Assembly: GCA_946628805.1 (NCBI GenBank)
Contig: CAMOXB010000097.1
Span: 1-13,488, forward strand
DNA from: an uncultured Pseudomonadota bacterium
GTDB lineage: Bacteria > Pseudomonadota > Alphaproteobacteria > Rs-D84
Direction of reading: 5' to 3'
DNA: 13,488 nucleotides
Shown: one piece after another, positions 7,483-12,254 of the stretch
Position numbering within the stretch: position 1 is the first letter of the stretch
How the letters are laid out: each line of letters begins with the position of its first letter
The notes under the pieces: model-generated
What the model was told of the DNA's origin: nothing
The model's database searches: none
Seen by the model: the letters and a program-made list of their open reading frames with translations, nothing else
Made by a program: the position numbers and the translations under genes

Positions 7483-7926
7483 TCAATTCGCGTCAGGCGC
7501 GACCGACCTAAACAAGCCCGCGCGCAACGCGGGCTTGTCCTGGACCTCGTCACCGCAGAGAGTCGTGCAATTCAAAGCACAAAGGGACGCCGACCCGTGG
7601 GTGTTGCGGAGCGTCCAAAGCGAAGACACAGGGTGTGTAAGGCGACACAACCACAATTGACCGTTTCTTTCACCACGGGCAATTTCATTTGTCGTTGTTT
7701 GCCCCATTGAACCGCCACTAAACGATGTGCATGCCGATATACCCTTCATTATGCCGTATGAAAACGTTGCAGTCCATTTGCTGTTTTCATCATCCCTGGA
7801 AAACCTTGTTGGTGCAACATTCGAATCTAATGCGATAACCATCGTATTGTTTTTTGCACACATTGTCGCACCAAACACAATCGCCGGCACAAATATCATA
7901 CACATTAATATTATTATTTTTTTCAT
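7483..7926 (-). CDS. Secreted Cys-rich short protein, third gene of operon A
   Basis: The 147-residue product has a clear Sec signal peptide (MKKIIILMCMIFVPAIVFGA) and a mature part beginning TMCAKNNTMVIALDSNV. It is paralogous to the short proteins at 7942-8385 and 9479-10006: CAKNNT near the mature N-terminus, a WTATFSYG segment, CRLTHPVSSLW, and a CxxxCxxxC cluster (CALNCTTLC) near the end. Function is unknown; export to the periplasm or surface, probably with disulfides, is inferred. AAGGAC precedes the ATG by about 7 bp. The gene starts 15 bp after the upstream paralogue. The last third is much more GC-rich than the rest, lacks the terminal Trp of both relatives, and contains an 11-bp perfect hairpin. 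Its 3' part may therefore have been replaced or altered. Confidence 0.75.
   Translation of the reverse strand: MKKIIILMCMIFVPAIVFGATMCAKNNTMVIALDSNVAPTRFSRDDENSKWTATFSYGIMKGISACTSFSGGSMGQTTTNEIARGERNGQLWLCRLTHPVSSLWTLRNTHGSASLCALNCTTLCGDEVQDKPALRAGLFRSVAPDAN
7512..7538. repeat. Perfect 11-bp hairpin inside the 3' end of a coding sequence
   Basis: ACAAGCCCGCG (7512-7522) is the exact reverse complement of CGCGGGCTTGT (7528-7538), with a 5-base loop. It lies inside the gene ending at 7483 and encodes the DKPALRAGLF region. On the minus strand only a weak T-rich run (TTGTTTAG) follows, so it is at best a poor terminator. Confidence 0.8.
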
Positions 7927-7941
7927 TGTTTTGTCCTTTCA

Positions 7942-8385
7942 TTACCATATTGAATCAATCATATTTGATCGAAATGTCACATCTTTTGCATATGCCGTCG
8001 CGCATGCGTTTGCACATGATGCGGTGTTACAGTTGCCTTCTGATACAAATATCCAATACGACGACATTGGGAACGTCATTCGGCACCAGCAATTTTCACC
8101 ACCTGTTTCAATAACCATTTCATCAAGACGTGCATTCGCAACACCATATGTTCCAAAACTGTTGCTGCACATTACATTACCGTATATTTTATTTGATCCC
8201 GGATATGTTTCATATCCAACACGTACGTTCCATCTTTCGCTGTTTGTATCATTTACAACAACCCCAGACGTGTCGTCCTTGCTTAAGACCAATATCGTTA
8301 TTCCACTGCGCACACATACCGGCGCAGCAATCGCACCAAACGTTAATGCCGTCAGGCATACAATCGATATTATTTTTACTTTCAT
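7942..8385 (-). CDS. Secreted Cys-rich short protein, second gene of operon A
   Basis: The 147-residue product has a signal peptide (MKVKIISIVCLTALTFGAIAA) and a mature domain starting PVCVRSGITILVLSKDD. Segments shared with its paralogues are WNVRVGYE, a mid-protein Cys (VMCSNSF), CWCRMTFPMSSYWIF, and the tail SCANACATAYAKDVTFRSNMIDSIW. That tail aligns closely with the end of the 9479-10006 protein (CASSCTSACANAM, FRSAVFEAVW). The family is not one I recognise. Its ATG overlaps the stop of the upstream long gene as TAATG, and GGGG lies just upstream, so translation is probably coupled. It is presumed to act with the long protein, since the same long-short pairing occurs in operon B. Confidence 0.8.
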   Translation of the reverse strand: MKVKIISIVCLTALTFGAIAAPVCVRSGITILVLSKDDTSGVVVNDTNSERWNVRVGYETYPGSNKIYGNVMCSNSFGTYGVANARLDEMVIETGGENCWCRMTFPMSSYWIFVSEGNCNTASCANACATAYAKDVTFRSNMIDSIW

Positions 8386-9173
8386 TAATTTTCCCCTGTT
8401 TCTACCAAATCTACAACATGATATGTTGCATTATCATATCGCACATTCAATGTGCCAGTCTTTTCCCCGGCAACCAAATTTACATAACAGACCGTTCCGT
8501 CCGCCGCACCGATATTTATCGATTTATTCACAACGTTTTGCTTGGTCAACCATAAACGCGCCGCCTTGTTCCCAAAATGCAAAAGATTCGCATCAAACGC
8601 CGTACAGAACGAACCACACGTTCCTAAATCCGTATATTCGCCACCGTCCTGGCATAATAATGGACATATGTAAGAATCCGAATTACGACATATATCGTCA
8701 AATTCATATGTTGTATATCCGGACGAACAAAGACCTTCGTTCAATGGGGATAAATCTAATCCAGTTACAACTGTTGCATCATAATAGCCCGTTGGGCATT
8801 CGCCCTGGTCAAAATCTGGGACATCGTCCGGTATAACACTTATACCACGTTCAACGGCAGCATACAATTGTTCGTATGACGCCGGACATTTTCCACCGAT
8901 TTGCCCCATTGTTAATGTCGCAGGTATTGTATATTCATCTGAATCACATTCGCCCTGGGTATATATTGATGTGATTGAATCCGGTATTATATAATACAAA
9001 TCAAAATCAGGTGTATCATAACGTGTATATCCATTTGTGAAACAATTGCCCCAATCTGAATCAATCGATGCAATATTAATCGCGTTGTATCCGTCTGCAC
9101 ATGTTGCCGCAAACAATGTGTTCACAACGAACAGCATATTAAATAAAACAAAAAATCGCGTCCAATTTAACAA
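8385..9173 (-). CDS. Secreted Cys-rich repeat protein, first gene of operon A (TTG start)
   Basis: The 262-residue product has a signal-peptide-like N-terminus (NWTRFFVLFNMLFVVNTLFAA) followed by short Cys-x-x-Gly-Tyr-like units (CADGYNAI, CFTNGYTRY, GECPTGYYDA, GLCSSGYTTY). Its C-terminal domain has C..LC..GGEYTDLGTC, LTKQNVVNKSINI, CYVNLVAGE and NVRYDNATYHVV. The same C-terminal order is in the 10016-10945 protein, so the two are paralogues. Function is unknown; an exported, disulfide-containing envelope or surface protein is inferred. No ATG gives a sensible signal peptide. TTG at 9173 is chosen because GGGGG lies exactly 6 bp upstream. It follows a roughly 190-nt structured leader and overlaps the next gene by one base. 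Confidence 0.75.
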   Translation of the reverse strand: MLNWTRFFVLFNMLFVVNTLFAATCADGYNAINIASIDSDWGNCFTNGYTRYDTPDFDLYYIIPDSITSIYTQGECDSDEYTIPATLTMGQIGGKCPASYEQLYAAVERGISVIPDDVPDFDQGECPTGYYDATVVTGLDLSPLNEGLCSSGYTTYEFDDICRNSDSYICPLLCQDGGEYTDLGTCGSFCTAFDANLLHFGNKAARLWLTKQNVVNKSINIGAADGTVCYVNLVAGEKTGTLNVRYDNATYHVVDLVETGEN

Positions 9174-9179
9174 AAATTA

Positions 9180-9376
9180 CCCCCGTAATTGTAAAAACCG
9201 CGATTAAAACATAAAAGCGGTTGGAGGTTGAGAACAATTCAAATCGGAAATTGTGCGCATATTCAATATATTTTGCGACCCTCCAACCCACATACAGTTG
9301 GAGCATTTTACGTCCGCTTTGCCAGACGCCGACTTGTTTCGGGTTCTCACACCCCATCAGAAAAATTCTTTCTGAC
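9180..9376 (-). promoter_or_regulatory. Candidate structured leader RNA with attenuator-like alternative pairings
   Basis: The leader between the operon A promoter and its GGGGG ribosome binding site, read on the minus strand, offers these pairings. A 5' hairpin forms at 9375-9369 with 9363-9357. A closing stem pairs UGAGAAC (9349-9343) with GUUCUCA (9235-9229). Inside it, hairpin P4 pairs CUCCAAC (9303-9297) with GUUGGAG (9287-9281). The alternative P5 pairs GGUUGGAGG (9288-9280) with CCUCCAACC (9227-9219). A terminator-like stem pairs AACCGC (9222-9217) with GCGGUU (9201-9196), ending in five U. P5 excludes both P4 and the terminator. The pairings are seen; the regulatory function is inferred. 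Confidence 0.55.
9193..9222 (-). terminator. Terminator-like hairpin just upstream of the operon A long gene
   Basis: A six-bp stem, AACCGC with GCGGTT, has a 15-base loop and a T-run of five on the minus strand (9197-9193), two of which are in the stem. It lies 9 bp before the GGGGG ribosome binding site. The loop is long, so the strength is uncertain. Its 5' arm overlaps the candidate antiterminator arm by four bases. Confidence 0.4.
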
Positions 9377-9382
9377 GAATTT

Positions 9383-9412
9383 ATCTTATCACAAAATAAT
9401 ATTTTTACACAA
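9383..9412 (-). promoter_or_regulatory. Promoter of operon A (extended -10)
   Basis: The minus strand has TTGTGT (9412-9407), 18 bp, then TAAGAT (9388-9383) preceded by TGA, an extended -10. The predicted start at about 9377-9375 coincides with the first base of the leader's 5' hairpin. The sequence TAAGATAAATTCGTC closely matches the operon B promoter TAGAATAAATTCATC. Confidence 0.6.
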
Positions 9413-9427
9413 GGTTTTTATTGCAAT

Positions 9428-9454
9428 AAAAAACACGACATAAAATATGTCGTG
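9428..9454 (-). terminator. Intrinsic terminator of operon B
   Basis: CACGACATA (9434-9442) and TATGTCGTG (9446-9454) form a perfect 9-bp stem with a 3-base loop, followed on the minus strand by six T (9433-9428). The flanking CAATAAAA and TTTTATTG arms can extend the pairing. It lies 25 bp past the stop of the last operon B gene and just before the operon A promoter. Confidence 0.9.
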
Positions 9455-9478
9455 CAATATTTTATTGTATAAAATTCT

Positions 9479-10006
9479 TTACCATACGGCTTCGAATACC
9501 GCACTGCGAAATGTTTGGTTTGTTGCCATAGCATTTGCGCATGCCGATGTGCAAGATGATGCACAACTTTCCGGTGTTGTATAATCATTAAAATATACCC
9601 AATATGATGTTATACCGGTTTCATAATCATATGTGCTGGATAAATCTTCATCATATATTGGCCACATTTCGCACCAACAATATCGCCCTTCATCACCTGC
9701 ATTTGTATAAAGGTTTGTCTTTGGCGCACCAACACTGTCCCCGGCAATTTCATTGCACGCCGCATAACCGGTTATTACTTTTTCAACCGGTTTTTCTGCG
9801 GTTCCATAATTAAATATTACTTTCCATTGTTTCTTTTGATTTCCATTTACTTCGCCATTTACAATACCGTTTTCATTCGGAATCGTTCCGTTAACATTCT
9901 TTTTTAATATGCCGACATATGTGTTATTTTTTGCACATATTGTATATGCGTACGATGATGTTATTCCAATTATCGCAATCATAATTGATGTTAATATTTT
10001 CTTCAT
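9479..10006 (-). CDS. Secreted Cys-rich short protein, second gene of operon B
   Basis: The 175-residue product has a signal peptide (MKKILTSIMIAIIGITSSYA) and a mature domain beginning YTICAKNNTYVGILKKNVNG. That start closely matches TMCAKNNTMVIALDSNV in the 7483-7926 protein. Further shared segments are WKVIFNYG, GYAACNEIAGDS, RYCWCEMWP, SYWVYF, and the Cys-rich tail CASSCTSACANAM ending FRSAVFEAVW. Function is unknown; export and disulfide bonding are inferred. The ribosome binding site GGGGGT overlaps the TAG stop of the upstream gene, so translation is probably coupled. It is longer than the operon A paralogues because of insertions around residues 36-50 and 115-130. A strong terminator follows the stop. 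Confidence 0.8.
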   Translation of the reverse strand: MKKILTSIMIAIIGITSSYAYTICAKNNTYVGILKKNVNGTIPNENGIVNGEVNGNQKKQWKVIFNYGTAEKPVEKVITGYAACNEIAGDSVGAPKTNLYTNAGDEGRYCWCEMWPIYDEDLSSTYDYETGITSYWVYFNDYTTPESCASSCTSACANAMATNQTFRSAVFEAVW

Positions 10007-10015
10007 ATTTACCCC

Positions 10016-10945
10016 CTATTTCACCGTATGGTATATTTTATTGTCATATTGAACGTTTATCGCATCTGATGCACGACCGTTTACCAGGTTTACATAACAA
10101 ATATTATCACCCATTTGTATATTTATTGATGGTGTGATTTGTTTTGTTGCGTATAATGGAAAACTTAATCCCGTACTGGTCTTTAATGTATGATGTTCGC
10201 CCGGACATAATGCCGCGCATGTTCCAACATCGGTATATTCCAATCCGTTCGAACATAAAATTGCACACATGCTATCCGTTGTATTTTCATTACATTGTTG
10301 ATTTATTGCATATTTGCTATATCCCGACGCACAAGCCCCATCGGTCAATTTTGCAAACGTGTTATCGTTTAATGCCAAATCAACATAATTTGTTGGACAA
10401 TCACCCATTGCATAATCAACACACGATGTGTTATTCGAACGATATCCATTTGTGCACAGAGCAATTTCACTTCCCATTACAAAGCCATTATATTTTGGAT
10501 ATAAATCATCTGGGATTTCCATAATACTGTATCCGCCGATTTTGCACAATCCGTCTTCGGTTGCCATAAAAGATGCCGAATCCAAAGCCAAATTCCAATC
10601 GTGAACATTTGCATCACCATTGCACGTTCCCTTGGTATATGGAACACAATCACCATTATTTGGCAGATACCCATTATCACATACTTTTACTTCATTGCCC
10701 ATTACAAATCCGTTAAAAACCGGACGAATATCATCTGGAATTTCAATTAATGAATATCCACCAATTTTACAAAGCCCATCTTCAACCGCCATAAATGTAG
10801 ATTCACTGAATGTTTTATATGTTGTATCAATATGTTTTTCCGCATCTAATGTTGCATAACCCGATGGGCATGTTGACGCAAAAGTCCCATACACAAAAAA
10901 CATTGTGCAAAACAATCCACCAAAAACCTTTGCCAAATACGACAA
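10016..10945 (-). CDS. Secreted Cys-rich tandem-repeat protein, first gene of operon B (TTG start)
   Basis: From TTG at 10945 the product is 309 residues. A signal-like segment (LAKVFGGLFCTMFFVYGTFA) precedes the mature start STCPSGYATLDAEK. Two tandem repeats of about 75 and 71 residues follow, each with EDGLCKIGGY, EIPDD, NGFVMG and C.NGY, then a degenerate third unit (LTDGACASGYSKY). The C-terminal domain shared with the operon A long protein has GLEYTDVGTC, ATKQITPSINI, CYVNLVNGR and NVQYDNKIYHTV. Function is unknown. An in-frame ATG at 11059 is rejected because it lies upstream of the predicted -10 box. TTG at 10945 has GGGGG 4 bp upstream, closer than usual, and aligns with the equivalent start in operon A. 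The paired short gene begins 9 bp downstream. Confidence 0.75.
   Translation of the reverse strand: MSYLAKVFGGLFCTMFFVYGTFASTCPSGYATLDAEKHIDTTYKTFSESTFMAVEDGLCKIGGYSLIEIPDDIRPVFNGFVMGNEVKVCDNGYLPNNGDCVPYTKGTCNGDANVHDWNLALDSASFMATEDGLCKIGGYSIMEIPDDLYPKYNGFVMGSEIALCTNGYRSNNTSCVDYAMGDCPTNYVDLALNDNTFAKLTDGACASGYSKYAINQQCNENTTDSMCAILCSNGLEYTDVGTCAALCPGEHHTLKTSTGLSFPLYATKQITPSINIQMGDNICYVNLVNGRASDAINVQYDNKIYHTVK
10358..10795 (-). repeat. Coding tandem repeat, units of 225 and 213 bp
   Basis: Unit 1 (10795-10571) and unit 2 (10570-10358) both begin with the codons for FMA followed by V/T-EDGLCKIGGYS. They share EIPDD, YNGF or FNGF, VMG and NNxxC at equivalent positions. A partial third unit begins at 10357. 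This looks like recent internal duplication. Confidence 0.85.
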
Positions 10946-10949
10946 AATT

Positions 10950-11039
10950 CCCCCGTATAAGTCCTTAAAAACCGCGCATTTCCACGACGCAGAAGAAAAA
11001 AGGTCCGTACACCAATTCCAGAAAAGATTCCTTTCCGAT
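10950..11039 (-). promoter_or_regulatory. Leader RNA of operon B, related to the operon A leader
   Basis: Read on the minus strand, the leader begins with an 8-bp hairpin, CGGAAAGG (11037-11030) with CUUUUCUG (11026-11019), including two G-U pairs. It ends with a terminator-like stem, CUGCG (10992-10988) with CGCGG (10976-10972), followed by five U (10971-10967) and GGGGG (10954-10950). The start, the GCGGUUUUU element and ACGGGGG are shared with operon A. The middle is about 100 nt shorter, and I find no equivalent antiterminator. Confidence 0.5.
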
Positions 11040-11045
11040 GAATTT

Positions 11046-11074
11046 ATTCTAACAAACATTAAAATTCAATGAAA
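11046..11074 (-). promoter_or_regulatory. Promoter of operon B (extended -10)
   Basis: TAGAAT (11051-11046) is preceded by TGT, giving an extended -10; a weak -35 TTTCAT lies 17 bp upstream. Downstream bases AAATTCATCGGAAAG match the operon A promoter-leader junction AAATTCGTCAGAAAG with two differences. The predicted start is at about 11040-11038. It is divergent from the trxB promoter. Confidence 0.55.
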
Positions 11075-11106
11075 GTAAAAAATAATAAAATCATCCTATT
11101 TTGTGT

Positions 11107-11134
11107 TTGCAACGCATCTATTTTGTGCTATGAT
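11107..11134 (+). promoter_or_regulatory. Promoter of trxB (extended -10)
   Basis: TTGCAA (11107-11112), a 16-bp spacer, then TATGAT (11129-11134) preceded by TGC. The predicted start at about 11141 leaves a 5' untranslated region of about 20 bases before the ATG at 11162. TTGCAA is the same -35 hexamer seen at the lptG promoter. Confidence 0.65.
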
Positions 11135-11161
11135 TTCGCAAACGAAACTAATGGATTTATT

Positions 11162-12058
11162 ATGCAAGATGTTGTTATTCTGGGTTCTGGACCTGCAGGA
11201 TTAACTGCCGCGATTTACACAGGTCGCGCAAACAAATCAACCATTCTTTTGGCAGGTGCGGCTTTGGGCGGACAAACCGGCGAAATCGCAAAATTGGAAA
11301 ACTATCCTGGGTGGTCTGGTTCTGGTATGGAATTAATCCAATTTATGAAAAAACAGGCGGAATCTTTCGGAACAAAAATCGAATTTGCATCTGCAACAGA
11401 TATTAAATTTAATGACGATAATACATTTACTGTCGTTTGTGATAACGGTAAAACAATCGATACAAAAACGGTAATCTTGGGAACTGGTGCAACAGCACGC
11501 AGACTTGAAATTGATGGCGCGCGTGAATTCTTTGGTCGTGGTGTATCATATTGCGCAACCTGCGATGGATTTTTTTATTCCGGTCGCGATGTGTTGGTAA
11601 TTGGTGGCGGAAACGCGGCATTAAACGATGCACTTTATTTGGCAGATATTGCGAAAAGTGTAAAAATCATTTATCGCAAATCTGAATTCTTTCGTGCCGA
11701 AGCCGTCTTGCGCGATCGCATTGCCGAAAAAGAAAACATTGAATGTGTTTATAACACCGAATTAAAATCAATTGCGGCAAAACCCGATTCTGATAAATTA
11801 ATTGCAACAACAATGGACGGAAAAGAAATCGAATGTGATGGAATATTTGTTGCGATTGGCCACGAAGCCAACACCGATTATTTATCCGAAACAATTAAAA
11901 GGGACGAATTGGGACGTATTATTCCGGAATCATTACCAAAAGGAATGTTTGTTGCAGGCGATGTTCGTTCTAATATAAAAATGCAAATTGCAACGGCTGT
12001 TGGTACGGGATGCAGCGCCGCCATGGACGCAATTTCATATTTAAATTCAAAGGAATAA
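11162..12058 (+). CDS. trxB: Thioredoxin reductase
   Basis: TrxB is an FAD-containing cytoplasmic enzyme that uses NADPH to reduce thioredoxin, supplying electrons to ribonucleotide reductase and disulfide reduction. The 298-residue product has the N-terminal FAD dinucleotide fold (VVILGSGPAGLTAAIY), GGQTGEIAKLENYPG, the redox-active CATC (C131 and C134), the NADPH-binding GGGNAA at 148-153 with YRKSEFFRAE after it, and the C-terminal FAD segment GMFVAGDVRSNIKMQIATAVGTG. Length is normal. The frame stays open upstream to 11069, but MQDVVILGSG is the family start and the promoter lies between the two positions. The 57-residue ORF and serS follow closely on the same strand. Confidence 0.96.
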   Translation: MQDVVILGSGPAGLTAAIYTGRANKSTILLAGAALGGQTGEIAKLENYPGWSGSGMELIQFMKKQAESFGTKIEFASATDIKFNDDNTFTVVCDNGKTIDTKTVILGTGATARRLEIDGAREFFGRGVSYCATCDGFFYSGRDVLVIGGGNAALNDALYLADIAKSVKIIYRKSEFFRAEAVLRDRIAEKENIECVYNTELKSIAAKPDSDKLIATTMDGKEIECDGIFVAIGHEANTDYLSETIKRDELGRIIPESLPKGMFVAGDVRSNIKMQIATAVGTGCSAAMDAISYLNSKE

Positions 12059-12063
12059 AAAAA

Positions 12064-12237
12064 ATGCAATCGTTTAAAAAGATTTCTGATTACCCTGGAA
12101 AGCCATGTAAATTGCTTACATCTGACAGATTGGCAACTTACAATGGCTATCTATTAGAAGTGCTTGAACAGTCAAGAAAAATGGAACAAATGGTAAGAGC
12201 AACAAATCCAGTTATCTATTTCTATACAGGCAGATAA
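12064..12237 (+). CDS. 57-residue hypothetical protein between trxB and serS
   Basis: This small ORF starts MQSFKKISDYPGKPCKLL and ends NPVIYFYTGR. It is soluble-looking, with no signal peptide or membrane helix, one Cys, and a predicted helix around residues 25-45 (NGYLLEVLEQSRKMEQMV). AAAGGAA overlaps the end of trxB about 9 bp before the ATG, and the ORF sits 5 bp after the trxB stop and 17 bp before serS. The frame is open further upstream into trxB, but no better start is seen there. I do not recognise a family. Tight spacing and a ribosome binding site favour a real gene. Confidence 0.6.
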   Translation: MQSFKKISDYPGKPCKLLTSDRLATYNGYLLEVLEQSRKMEQMVRATNPVIYFYTGR

Positions 12238-12254
12238 ATAAAAAAGGTAAGAAA

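Noticed and set aside
7438..7710. Plus-strand 90-codon frame in the GC-rich patch
   Set aside because: It is Arg-rich and antisense to the signal-peptide-bearing gene, with no start context; it is a composition artefact.
7727..8836. Long plus-strand open frame (369 codons) opposite the operon A genes
   Set aside because: It is antisense to two well-supported genes with signal peptides, ribosome binding sites and paralogues. Its composition (His, Ile, Pro and Asn rich) and lack of a start signal mark it as a shadow frame.
9139..9357. 72-codon minus-strand frame through the operon A leader (begins MGCENPKQVG)
   Set aside because: It has no ribosome binding site, overlaps the start of the long gene in another frame, and coincides with the structured leader. 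The operon B leader does not preserve an equivalent protein. A regulatory leader peptide remains possible but unsupported.
10946..11059. ATG at 11059 as the start of the operon B long protein
   Set aside because: It lies upstream of the predicted -10 box at 11051-11046, has no ribosome binding site, and the extra residues destroy the signal peptide position.
11069..11161. 31-residue N-terminal extension of TrxB
   Set aside because: It would place the start upstream of the trxB promoter, and the family starts at the FAD-binding MQDVVILGSG segment.
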